Of a DNA stretch of 11,599 bases, positions 5,344-11,458 are shown piece by piece; position 1 is the stretch's first letter, and each line of letters starts with the position of its first letter. Both the position numbers and the translations under genes were made by a program. Where the stretch lies: the NCBI GenBank assembly GCA_937875035.1, contig CALNCF010000066.1:1-11599 (forward strand). Reading direction: 5' to 3'. Under the pieces are notes generated by a model, which made no database searches, had not been told where the DNA came from, and saw only the letters and a program-made list of their open reading frames with translations. This DNA is from an uncultured Sphingobacteriaceae bacterium. GTDB taxonomy: Bacteria > Bacteroidota > Bacteroidia > Sphingobacteriales > Sphingobacteriaceae.

Positions 5344-6675
5344 TTATATAGCCGTGGCACCTACTGCCGAGCGACCTTTGATCCTACCGGTCTTCATTAA
5401 TCCGTCGTAGTGACGCATCAATAAATGACTTTCGATCTGCTGTAACGTATCTAATACTACCCCTACAAGGATCAATAATGATGTACCTCCGTAGAAGTGA
5501 GCAAACTGGCTGTTGATCCCCATAATCGTTGCCAGTGAAGGCATGATCGCTACGATTGCCAGGAAAATAGATCCCGGTAATGTAATTCTCGAGATAACAG
5601 CATCGATGAACTCCGATGTTTTCTTTCCGGGTTTAACACCAGGGATGAAGCCACCGTTACGTTTCATGTCTTCCGACATTTGTGACGGGTTCACAGTGAT
5701 TGCCGTATAGAAATAAGTAAAGGCGATGATCATAAAGGCAAACATAAAGTTGTACCAGAATGAATTCGGATTACCTAAGTTCGTTCCTACTACCTGCGCG
5801 AAACCTGATTCAGGCATAAAAGACGCCAGGGTTCCCGGGATAAACATGATCGCCTGAGCGAAGATGATCGGCATAACACCTGCAGCATTTACCTTTAAAG
5901 GAATGTACTGGCGAACACCGCCGTATTGTTTATTACCAACGATACGTTTTGCGTATTGTACCGGAATTTTACGCGTTCCCTGTACAAGCAGGATCACCAT
6001 AATCACGACAGCAACCAAGGCTGCGATCTCAATGATGAATGGAATTAATCCGCCACCGCTTACACCTAAACGGGAAGTCATCTCTGCAACAAGGGCCAAT
6101 GGCAATTGAGCAATGATACCTACCATGATGATCAGGGAAATACCGTTTCCAAGGCCTTTATCCGTGATCTTCTCTCCTAACCACATCACGAACATTGTTC
6201 CTGTAGTGAGGATAAAGATAGACGACAGGGTAAATAAGCCGTGGTTGATCAGGATCGCTTCATTAGGAACCTGTGTACGGATATAACCGATCGCCTGTCC
6301 GGCTGTAATAGCAATGGTCAGGTAACGGGTAATCTGATTAATCTTTTTCCTTCCGCTCTCCCCTTCTTTCTGCAAACGCTGGAAATAAGGAACTACGATA
6401 CCGAATAACTGAACAACGATAGACGCTGAAATGTACGGCATCACACCTAATGCGAATACGGACGCACGTGCGAAAGATCCGCCGGCGAACATATTCAACA
6501 AGCCCAGGATCCCGTCCTGTGTGCTGTGCGACTGGATAATCGCAGGGTTTACACCCGGCAACACGATAAAAGAACCTACACGGTAAATCAGAAGAAAAAG
6601 TAAGGTGTTAATGATCCTTACTCTTAAATCTTCGATTTTCCAGATATTAACGATAGTAGATATAAATCTCTTCAT
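5344..6675 (-). CDS. secY: Protein translocase subunit SecY
   Basis: SecY forms the protein-conducting channel of the Sec translocon in the inner membrane, with SecE and SecG and the SecA motor. The 443 residues equal the usual length and show about ten hydrophobic segments, for example near 22-40, 72-96, 117-133, 149-168, 176-196, 211-232, 264-285, 308-328, 366-386 and 397-410. Family motifs include ALGVMPYISASIVVQLF (75-91), GESGRKKINQITRY (105-118), EKITDKGLGNGIS (168-180) and the basic cytosolic loop GTRKIPVQYAKR (233-244), a region that meets SecA and the ribosome. The C-terminus is basic (KTGRIKGRS). The start overlaps the rplO stop by one base (TAATG). secE is not in this window. Confidence 0.98.
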   Translation of the reverse strand: MKRFISTIVNIWKIEDLRVRIINTLLFLLIYRVGSFIVLPGVNPAIIQSHSTQDGILGLLNMFAGGSFARASVFALGVMPYISASIVVQLFGIVVPYFQRLQKEGESGRKKINQITRYLTIAITAGQAIGYIRTQVPNEAILINHGLFTLSSIFILTTGTMFVMWLGEKITDKGLGNGISLIIMVGIIAQLPLALVAEMTSRLGVSGGGLIPFIIEIAALVAVVIMVILLVQGTRKIPVQYAKRIVGNKQYGGVRQYIPLKVNAAGVMPIIFAQAIMFIPGTLASFMPESGFAQVVGTNLGNPNSFWYNFMFAFMIIAFTYFYTAITVNPSQMSEDMKRNGGFIPGVKPGKKTSEFIDAVISRITLPGSIFLAIVAIMPSLATIMGINSQFAHFYGGTSLLILVGVVLDTLQQIESHLLMRHYDGLMKTGRIKGRSAVGATAI

Positions 6676-7124
6676 TATGATAATATTTCAGCGGATCCAC
6701 CTTTAGCTTCGATTGCAGATTTCGCTGCTGCTGTAAAAGCATGAGCTGTGATCTGTACTTTAGCAGTTAATTCACCTCTTCCCAAGATTTTAACCAGGGA
6801 CGACTTGGAAGCCAGTCCGTGTTTTCTCAGAACTTCAAGATCAATTGACTGAAGCGAATATTTGTCGATCAGACCTTGTAACACATCCAGGTTTACACCT
6901 ACATATTCTACACGGTTAAAGTTTTTGAACCCGGATTTCGGAGTACGGCGTTGTAATGGCATCTGACCACCTTCGAAACCTACTTTCGAAGAGTAACCTG
7001 AGCGTGAGCCTGCACCCTTATGACCTCTTGTAGAAGTTCCGCCTCTTCCGGAACCGGTACCTCTACCGATTCTTTTACGATTTTTTACAGATCCTTCAGC
7101 TGGTTTTAGATTGCTTAAGTTCAT
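6675..7124 (-). CDS. rplO: 50S ribosomal protein L15
   Basis: L15 is a late-assembly large-subunit protein that threads a long Gly/Arg-rich arm through 23S rRNA. The 149-residue product begins MNLSNLKPAEGSVKNRKRIGRG. The extended arm spans about 15-60 (GRGTGSGRGGTSTRGHKG, FEGGQMPLQRR) and is followed by the globular part, which ends ITAHAFTAAAKSAIEAKGG. The gene lies between rpmD (45-nt spacer) and secY (1-nt overlap). The start is preceded by an A/T-rich stretch (GTAAAAATATTTTAAA) and no Shine-Dalgarno motif. A short CCGAT/ATCGG inverted repeat lies in the spacer at 7140-7152 but is too small to call. Confidence 0.98.
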   Translation of the reverse strand: MNLSNLKPAEGSVKNRKRIGRGTGSGRGGTSTRGHKGAGSRSGYSSKVGFEGGQMPLQRRTPKSGFKNFNRVEYVGVNLDVLQGLIDKYSLQSIDLEVLRKHGLASKSSLVKILGRGELTAKVQITAHAFTAAAKSAIEAKGGSAEILS

Positions 7125-7169
7125 TTTAAAATATTTTTACCGATCAGATCGGAATGTTTGGATTATCAA

Positions 7170-7349
7170 TTATAAACTCTCAACTTTTATCAGGTGGTTT
7201 ACTTTAGCCACCATACCCAGTATCTGCGGAGTAGCTTCTACTTCTACAGCCTGGTTGATTTTTTTTAGGCCTAAAGCGACCATAGTTCTTTTTTGTCTAT
7301 GGCTTCTGTCGATAACGCTTTTGGTCTGGGTAATTCTGATCTTAGACAT
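7170..7349 (-). CDS. rpmD: 50S ribosomal protein L30
   Basis: L30 is a small 23S rRNA-binding protein of the large subunit. I translated this 59-codon frame by hand in the gap between rpsE and rplO. It begins MSKIRITQTKSVIDRSHRQK, continues RTMVALGLKKINQAVEV and ends VAKVNHLIKVESL. The KIRITQTKS start, the TMVALGLKKIN segment and the VNHL.KVE end are standard L30 features, and 59 residues is the usual bacterial length. Its position between rpsE and rplO is the conserved spc-operon order. It starts 50 nt after rpsE, with A/T-rich sequence and no Shine-Dalgarno motif before the ATG. Confidence 0.96.
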   Translation of the reverse strand: MSKIRITQTKSVIDRSHRQKRTMVALGLKKINQAVEVEATPQILGMVAKVNHLIKVESL

Positions 7350-7399
7350 TGCTTTAATTTTTAATTGCTGATTGATCCTAATTACTGAACTCCAATGGA

Positions 7400-7918
7400 T
7401 TAACCGTTGAATACTTTGTTCAGTGAAACACCTCTATGCTGCGCTACTGTCACCGCATCTCTCATTTTAGCCAAAGCATCTACTGTTGCTTTAACCACGT
7501 TGTGCGGGTTAGAAGAGCCTTTTGATTTAGCCAATACGTCGGTTACACCGGCACTCTCTAAAACAGCACGCATCGCACCACCTGCAATTACACCGGTACC
7601 ATGTGAAGCTGGCTTCAGGAACACATATCCACCAGAGTATTTGCCATATTGTTCGTGTGGCACAGTACCCTTGTTGATAGGAACTTTAATCAGGTTCTTC
7701 TTAGCATCGTCGATACCCTTGGTAATAGCTTCTGTTACTTCTTTCGCTTTTCCAAGACCATATCCAACCACACCATTTTCATCTCCAACCACCACGATCG
7801 CAGAGAAACTGAATGTACGTCCCCCTTTAGTTACCTTAGCAACACGCTGAATAGATACCAGCTTGTCCTTTAACTCGATTTCGGTAGTTTTAACTCTTTT
7901 TATATTTACAGTTGACAT
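7400..7918 (-). CDS. rpsE: 30S ribosomal protein S5
   Basis: S5 lies at the mRNA entry side of the 30S subunit, with S3 and S4, and affects decoding accuracy and mRNA unwinding. From the chosen ATG at 7918 the product has 172 residues and starts MSTVNIKRVKTTEIELKDKL. The N-terminal double-stranded-RNA-binding-like domain covers about 17-85 (RVAKVTKGGRTFSFSAIVVVGD, GYGLGKAKEV). The C-terminal domain includes PASHGTGVIAGGAMRAVLESAG and AKSKGSSNPHNVVKAT. An upstream in-frame ATG at 7966 would add 16 residues and overlap rplR by 38 nt. I reject it because the 7918 start leaves a normal 10-nt spacer and fits the family N-terminus. No Shine-Dalgarno motif precedes either start. Confidence 0.95.
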   Translation of the reverse strand: MSTVNIKRVKTTEIELKDKLVSIQRVAKVTKGGRTFSFSAIVVVGDENGVVGYGLGKAKEVTEAITKGIDDAKKNLIKVPINKGTVPHEQYGKYSGGYVFLKPASHGTGVIAGGAMRAVLESAGVTDVLAKSKGSSNPHNVVKATVDALAKMRDAVTVAQHRGVSLNKVFNG

Positions 7919-7928
7919 GTGCTTAATT

Positions 7929-8282
7929 TTAGAATTTAAGTCCTGCTTCTCTCGCACCTTCTGCAAGAGACTTCACTCTACCATGATACAAATACCCGTT
8001 TCTGTCGAAAACAACCTTATCAATACCTGATGAAAGCGCTTTCTCGGCGATCAGTTTACCAACCAGCTTAGATTGCTCGGTTTTAGTCGCTTTTGCGTCT
8101 ACGGCTCCTTTCGAAGATGATGCAGATACCAGTGTTTTTCCGGTTGCATCATCAATGATCTGAACATAAATATCTTTATTACTTCTGTAAACAGATAACC
8201 TTGGACGTTCAGCGGACCCTACAACTCTTAATCGGATCCCTTTTTTGATTCTAGTTCTTCTAGATGACTTTATATTTGCCAT
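7929..8282 (-). CDS. rplR: 50S ribosomal protein L18
   Basis: L18 binds 5S rRNA together with L5 and places it in the central protuberance of the large subunit. The 117 residues match the family. The basic N-terminus (KSSRRTRIKKGIRLRV) is followed by the core: ERPRLSVYRSNKDIYVQIIDD (25-45) and LVGKLIAEKA. The C-terminal signature is VVFDRNGYLYHGRVKSLAEGAREAGLKF (90-117). The gene starts 5 nt after rplF and is followed 10 nt later by rpsE. All expected motifs are present. Confidence 0.98.
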   Translation of the reverse strand: MANIKSSRRTRIKKGIRLRVVGSAERPRLSVYRSNKDIYVQIIDDATGKTLVSASSSKGAVDAKATKTEQSKLVGKLIAEKALSSGIDKVVFDRNGYLYHGRVKSLAEGAREAGLKF

Positions 8283-8287
8283 GACTA

Positions 8288-8845
8288 TTATTTTTTAGCT
8301 GCTGATTTACCTGCTTTTCTTCTCAATACTTCACCAGCGAACTTGATACCTTTACCCTTATATGGCTCAGGAGTTCTTAATGATCTGATTTTTGCGGCTA
8401 CCTGGCCGATTAACTGCTTGTCGATACTCTCCAGGATGATCGTTGGATTCTGACCTTTTTCAGCAGTGGTGGTTACCTTGATTTCTGAAGGTAAATCAAA
8501 CACGTAATGGTGAGAATAACCTAATACAAGGTCTAATGTATTTCCCTGGTTAGAGGCACGGTAACCTACACCGACCAATTCCTGGGTGATTTTATAGCCT
8601 TGGGTTACACCCACAACCATATTATTGATCAAAGCACGGTATAAACCATGTAATGCTTTGTGTCTTTTTTGCTCTGTTGGACGGGTAACAACCAGTTGAT
8701 CTCCCTCAACACCTACAGAAATATCTGCATCTACCTGTTGAGAAAGGGTACCTTTCGGACCTTTGATAGTTACCAGGTTTGCCGGAGAAACAGTTACTTC
8801 AACGCCTTGCGGTAAAGTAATGGGTAATTTTCCTATACGTGACAT
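8288..8845 (-). CDS. rplF: 50S ribosomal protein L6
   Basis: L6 binds 23S rRNA near the factor-binding site and the sarcin-ricin loop. The 185-residue product has the tandem two-domain form: an N-terminal repeat beginning MSRIGKLPITLPQGV and containing VTIKGPKGTLSQQ (25-37), and a C-terminal repeat beginning near LVGVGYRASNQG. The family signature near the end is PEPYKGKGIKFAGEVLRRKAGKSAAKK. It lies 15 nt after rpsH. That spacer reads AAGGGAGAGAAGAACAG, so GGGAG lies 12-16 nt before the ATG. This is one of the few purine-rich, Shine-Dalgarno-like leaders in the window. Confidence 0.98.
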   Translation of the reverse strand: MSRIGKLPITLPQGVEVTVSPANLVTIKGPKGTLSQQVDADISVGVEGDQLVVTRPTEQKRHKALHGLYRALINNMVVGVTQGYKITQELVGVGYRASNQGNTLDLVLGYSHHYVFDLPSEIKVTTTAEKGQNPTIILESIDKQLIGQVAAKIRSLRTPEPYKGKGIKFAGEVLRRKAGKSAAKK

Positions 8846-8860
8846 CTGTTCTTCTCTCCC

Positions 8861-9256
8861 TTAGTAAATGTAACACAATACTTCTCCACCTACATTTTGA
8901 ACGCGTGCTTCCTTGTCGGTCATTACACCTTTGGAAGTGGAAAGGATAGCGATACCCAAACCGTTCAATACTCTCGGCATATTGCTCACGTGAGCATAAT
9001 GTCTTAAACCAGGCTTGCTGATACGCTCCATTTTCCTGATTGCCGACGTTTTAGTTATCGGATGGTATTTCAAAGCGACTTTAATTACGCTCGCAATACC
9101 GGCATCCTCAAACTTATAGTTTGCAATGTATCCTTTATCAAAAAGAACCTTTGTAATCTCCTTTTTGATATTAGATGCAGGAATTTCTACAACCCGGTGG
9201 TTGGCCTTAATGGCATTCCTTACTCTTGTAAGATAATCTGCTATTGGATCTGTCAT
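8861..9256 (-). CDS. rpsH: 30S ribosomal protein S8
   Basis: S8 is a primary 16S rRNA binder in the central domain; in E. coli it also represses the spc operon by binding mRNA near the rplE start. The 131-residue product starts MTDPIADYLTRVRNAI. It shows the N-terminal alpha/beta domain with IPASNIKKEITKVL (25-38) and the C-terminal signature ISTSKGVMTDKEAR followed by GGEVLCYIY. The Ser-Thr-Ser loop is the usual RNA-binding part. It begins after a 97-nt spacer, the longest in the spc part, which holds a probable promoter. The start context AACAATAAAATG lacks a Shine-Dalgarno motif. Confidence 0.98.
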   Translation of the reverse strand: MTDPIADYLTRVRNAIKANHRVVEIPASNIKKEITKVLFDKGYIANYKFEDAGIASVIKVALKYHPITKTSAIRKMERISKPGLRHYAHVSNMPRVLNGLGIAILSTSKGVMTDKEARVQNVGGEVLCYIY

Positions 9257-9283
9257 TTTATTGTTAAAAATATGTATAAACTG

Positions 9284-9338
9284 AAAATTTAGCGGACGGC
9301 AAAGATAGAAAAATTATATTTACCTTCCACTAAATTTT
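9284..9338. repeat. 9-bp inverted repeat flanking the rpsH promoter candidate
   Basis: AAAATTTAG at 9284-9292 is repeated in inverted form as CTAAATTTT at 9330-9338, with 37 nt between the arms. The pair brackets the TATCTTTG element. The arms are AT-rich, so chance is possible, but the match is perfect. It could be an operator or an RNA stem if transcribed through. Confidence 0.4.
9300..9307 (-). promoter_or_regulatory. Probable internal promoter (-7 element) upstream of rpsH
   Basis: Minus strand reads TATCTTTGCCG, an exact match to the Bacteroidetes primary-sigma -7 consensus TAnnTTTG. It lies in the 97-nt rpsN-rpsH spacer, about 44 nt before the rpsH ATG, with a strongly AT-rich upstream stretch. 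No clear TTTG is present at the -33 spacing; the nearest is TTTA 23 nt upstream. A start near 9293 would give a leader of about 35-40 nt. Confidence 0.5.
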
Positions 9339-9353
9339 AAAATTCTTTGTTGA

Positions 9354-9623
9354 TTACCAGCTCGCTTTCGTTACTCCCGGAATCTTACCGTGCAGGGCCA
9401 TATCTCTGAAAAGAACCCTTGAAATACCGAATTGACGCATATAACCTCTTGGTCTTCCGGTAATTTTGCAACGGTTATGTAAACGAACCGGGCTTGCATT
9501 CTTAGGAAGCTTATCAAGACCTGCGTAATCTCCTGCTGCCAGCAGATCTGCTCTTTTCTTAGCGTACTTCTCTACCAGTTTCTTACGCTTAACTTCACGT
9601 GCTTTTAATGATTCCTTAGCCAT
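9354..9623 (-). CDS. rpsN: 30S ribosomal protein S14, short zinc-free form
   Basis: S14 belongs to the head of the small subunit and helps bind the 3' domain of 16S rRNA with S3 and S10. From the ATG at 9623 the product has 89 residues and starts MAKESLKAREVKRKKL. The C-terminal half carries RLHNRCKITGRPRGYMRQFGISR (47-69) and ends GKIPGVTKASW, both standard. Only one Cys (Cys52) is present where zinc forms have four, so this is the zinc-free class. It is shorter than the 101-residue E. coli protein because of a shorter middle region. The ATG overlaps the rplE end by 8 nt (ATGGCTAA). An upstream ATG at 9650 would add nine residues unlike the family and a 35-nt overlap, so I did not use it. 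Confidence 0.95.
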   Translation of the reverse strand: MAKESLKAREVKRKKLVEKYAKKRADLLAAGDYAGLDKLPKNASPVRLHNRCKITGRPRGYMRQFGISRVLFRDMALHGKIPGVTKASW

Positions 9624-10185
9624 TATTCTGATTTTTAAATGGTAAACCAAATTCTTTTAAGAGCTCCAGAGCTTCCACATCCGTTCCTGCAGAGGTTACA
9701 AATGTGATATCCAGTCCCATGATCTTGTTGATCTTGTCAATGTTGATCTCCGGGAAGATGATCTGCTCAGTTACGCCCAGGGTATAGTTACCTCTGCCGT
9801 CGAAGCCTTTTTCGTTGATTCCCTTGAAATCACGGATACGTGGCAGCGCCACAGAAATCAGACGATCCAGGAACTCATACATTTTATTGTCTCTCAATGT
9901 TACGCGAACCCCGATCGGAACGTTCTTACGTAATTTGAAGTTGGAAATATCCTTCTTAGACTTGGTAGCAACGGCTTTCTGACCGGTGATCAATGTCATT
10001 TCATCAACCGCGTTGTCGATCAGTTTCTTATCTGATACCGCAGCACCAACTCCCTGGTTAATACAGATCTTCTCCAGTTTCGGAACCTGCATTGAGCTTT
10101 TGTAAGAGAACTTTTCCTGTAAAGCTGGAACTACTTCCGCTTTATATTTATCCTTTAATCTCGGTGTATATTTAGTTGTAGCCAT
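9616..10185 (-). CDS. rplE: 50S ribosomal protein L5
   Basis: L5 binds 5S rRNA with L18 and L25 and contacts S13 and the P-site tRNA. The 189-residue product shows the family blocks: PKLEKICINQGVGAAVSDKK (35-54), ITGQKAVATKSKKDISNFKLR (66-86) and PIGVRVTLRDNKMYEFLDRL (90-109). The signature RIRDFKGINEKGFDGRGNYTLGV and the C-terminal DITFVTSAGTDVEALELL are also present. The start overlaps the rplX stop by one base (TAATG) and is preceded by GGAGAGGAG, part of the rplX coding end, a Shine-Dalgarno-like stretch. The end overlaps rpsN by 8 nt. In E. coli this start region is the S8 repressor target; I did not identify a convincing copy here. Confidence 0.98.
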   Translation of the reverse strand: MATTKYTPRLKDKYKAEVVPALQEKFSYKSSMQVPKLEKICINQGVGAAVSDKKLIDNAVDEMTLITGQKAVATKSKKDISNFKLRKNVPIGVRVTLRDNKMYEFLDRLISVALPRIRDFKGINEKGFDGRGNYTLGVTEQIIFPEINIDKINKIMGLDITFVTSAGTDVEALELLKEFGLPFKNQNNG

Positions 10186-10526
10186 TACTTAATCTCCTCT
10201 CCAGATTTTTTTGCAAAACGAACGAGTTTACCTTCACTGTTGAGCTTACGACCAACACGGGTAGCTGCTCCGCTTTTAGGATCTACTAACATCACGTTAG
10301 AAACATTCAAAGGAGCCTCGACTTTAACGATACCACCGTTTGTGTTCTGTGCGTTTGGTTTCATATGCTTGGTAACCATATTAACGCCCTCTACCACTAC
10401 GGTACTTTTAGCCAGGCTTACACTTAAAACTTTACCCTGCTGGCCTTTAGAATCTCCGGCAATAACTTTCACAGTATCGCCTTTGCGGATCTTCAGTTTG
10501 GGTTGAGTGTTATACTTTCTTTCCAT
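10185..10526 (-). CDS. rplX: 50S ribosomal protein L24
   Basis: L24 is an early-assembly protein that binds the 5' region of 23S rRNA and lies near the exit tunnel. The 113-residue product has a KOW motif at about 12-40: KIRKGDTVKVIAGDSKGQQG followed by KVLSV. The later signature is GVNMVTKHMKPN with NGGIVKVEAPLNVSNVMLVDP. The gene starts 2 nt after the rplN stop. GGAGGT inside the rplN coding end lies about 10 nt before the ATG, the best Shine-Dalgarno-like match in the window, although it is forced partly by the Glu-Val codons of L14. Its stop overlaps the rplE start by one base. Confidence 0.98.
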   Translation of the reverse strand: MERKYNTQPKLKIRKGDTVKVIAGDSKGQQGKVLSVSLAKSTVVVEGVNMVTKHMKPNAQNTNGGIVKVEAPLNVSNVMLVDPKSGAATRVGRKLNSEGKLVRFAKKSGEEIK

Positions 10527-10528
10527 GA

Positions 10529-10897
10529 TTATAATACCTCCGGTGCTAATGAAACAATCTTCATAAATTGTTTTTCACGTAGTTCTCTTGCTACTGGCCC
10601 GAAAATACGGGTTCCTCTCGGTTCGTCGTTCGCATTCAGAAGAACTGCTGCATTATCGTCAAAACGAATGTATGAGCCGTCTTTTCTCCTGATTTCTTTT
10701 TTTGTACGAACGATCACAGCTTTAGAAACTGCTCCTTTTTTAATGTTTCCGGATGGAATAGCATTTTTTACGGTAACTACGATCTTGTCACCTACGGAAG
10801 CGTAGCGCTTTCCGGTACCACCCAAAACACGGATGCACAAAACTTCTTTGGCTCCGCTGTTATCGGCAACTGTTAGCCTTGATTCCTGTTGTATCAT
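10529..10897 (-). CDS. rplN: 50S ribosomal protein L14
   Basis: L14 lies at the subunit interface of the large subunit and forms bridges to 16S rRNA. The 122 residues equal the family standard. It begins MIQQESRLTVADNSGAKEVLCIRVLGG, a highly conserved start, and contains KGAVSKAVIVRTKKEIRRKDGSYIRFDDNAAVLLN (57-91). It ends with the conserved region around ARELREKQFMKIVSLAPEVL. The gene begins one base after the rpsQ stop and ends 2 nt before rplX, so translation is probably coupled on both sides. No anomaly seen. Confidence 0.98.
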   Translation of the reverse strand: MIQQESRLTVADNSGAKEVLCIRVLGGTGKRYASVGDKIVVTVKNAIPSGNIKKGAVSKAVIVRTKKEIRRKDGSYIRFDDNAAVLLNANDEPRGTRIFGPVARELREKQFMKIVSLAPEVL

Positions 10898-10898
10898 C

Positions 10899-11156
10899 TT
10901 ATTTCGCCTTTTCTAAAATTTCTACTACTCTCCAACGCTTATTTTTGCTTAGAGGACGAGTTTCCATGATACTAACGGTATCGCCGATACCGCATTCGTT
11001 TTTCTCGTCGTGAGCCATAAACTTGGTACTCGTTTTCACGAATTTACCATAGATCGGGTGCTTTACTTTACGCTCGATTGTTACAGTAACAGACTTCTCC
11101 ATTTTGTTGCTAACAACCTGCCCGATTCTCGTTTTTCTTAAATTTCTATTTTCCAT
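10899..11156 (-). CDS. rpsQ: 30S ribosomal protein S17
   Basis: S17 is a primary 16S rRNA binder of the small-subunit body with an OB fold. The 85-residue product begins MENRNLRKTRIGQVVSNKMEKSVTV and carries KVKHPIYGKFVKTSTKFMAHDE (30-51). The signature GDTVSIMETRPLSKNKRWRV is near the end. Length and motifs are typical. It follows rpmC by 32 nt and precedes rplN by a single base. The start is preceded by A/T-rich sequence (TTTATTCAGAA), with no Shine-Dalgarno motif. Confidence 0.98.
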   Translation of the reverse strand: MENRNLRKTRIGQVVSNKMEKSVTVTIERKVKHPIYGKFVKTSTKFMAHDEKNECGIGDTVSIMETRPLSKNKRWRVVEILEKAK

Positions 11157-11188
11157 TTCTGAATAAATTGCTACAAAAATCCTGCAGA

Positions 11189-11383
11189 TTAAGCCTGGAG
11201 CTCTCTCTGTTTTAATTCTGTATTTAACTGGGCGATAGTTTTTCTAACGCTCCGAATTTGCATAGGATTCTCAACAGCAGATACGGAGTGGCTGAATTTC
11301 AGCTTCGCGTAATTTGCTTTTTCTTCTTTGATCCTGTCTTTGATCTCCTCAACAGACAGTTCTTTGATTTCTGACATTTTCAT
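11189..11383 (-). CDS. rpmC: 50S ribosomal protein L29
   Basis: L29 is a small helical protein at the tunnel exit, beside L23, near the docking site of trigger factor and SRP. The 64-residue product is two long helices: MSEIKELSVEEIKDRIKEEK, then ANYAKLKFSHSVSAVENPMQI, then a C-terminal helix SVRKTIAQLNTELKQRE. The core KFSHSVSAVENPMQIRSVRK matches the family. The frame opens ATGAAAATG, so the true start may be the second ATG at 11377, giving 62 residues starting MSEIKEL; sequence alone does not decide. A 75-nt spacer with a hairpin separates it from rplP. Confidence 0.96.
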   Translation of the reverse strand: MKMSEIKELSVEEIKDRIKEEKANYAKLKFSHSVSAVENPMQIRSVRKTIAQLNTELKQRELQA

Positions 11384-11387
11384 CTTA

Positions 11388-11395
11388 CAAAGTTA
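11388..11395 (-). promoter_or_regulatory. Possible -7 promoter element before rpmC
   Basis: Minus strand TAACTTTG fits TAnnTTTG and lies just 4 nt before the rpmC ATG at 11383. A transcript started about 7 nt downstream would be almost leaderless or begin at the second ATG. No TTTG lies at the expected -33 distance. With six fixed bases a few chance matches per strand are expected in this window, so I hold this weakly. Confidence 0.2.
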
Positions 11396-11404
11396 TGGTC
11401 ATTC

Positions 11405-11447
11405 GTTATCGGTTATTACCGTTGCCGGCTAAACTGTAACTGATAAC
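11405..11447 (-). promoter_or_regulatory. Hairpin in the rplP-rpmC spacer
   Basis: Minus strand GTTATC-A-GTTA (11447-11437) pairs with TAAC-C-GATAAC (11415-11405): ten Watson-Crick pairs with one A.C mismatch and a 21-nt loop. It starts 11 nt after the rplP stop and ends about 21 nt before rpmC. No T-run follows, so it is not an intrinsic terminator. Its role is unknown; translational control or RNA processing are possible. Confidence 0.4.
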
Positions 11448-11458
11448 AACTAACTTAT

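Noticed and set aside
7140..7152. Inverted repeat CCGAT/ATCGG in the rpmD-rplO spacer
   Set aside because: The stem is only 5 bp with a 3-nt loop and no T-run. It is too short to separate from chance.
7407..7850. A 147-codon plus-strand frame inside rpsE
   Set aside because: It is fully antisense to S5, which has all its family motifs. There is no sign of a second coding function.
7919..7966. Upstream in-frame start for rpsE giving 188 residues
   Set aside because: It would overlap rplR by 38 nt and add MQKVREKQ..., unlike the family N-terminus. The ATG at 7918 leaves a normal short spacer.
9108..9115. TAAGTTTG on the minus strand, a TAnnTTTG match
   Set aside because: It lies within the rpsH coding sequence without a -33 element. 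A few such matches are expected by chance in a window of this size.
9624..9650. Upstream in-frame start for rpsN giving 98 residues
   Set aside because: The extra nine residues (MVYHLKIRI) are translated from the end of rplE in another frame. MAKESLKARE is the standard S14 start.
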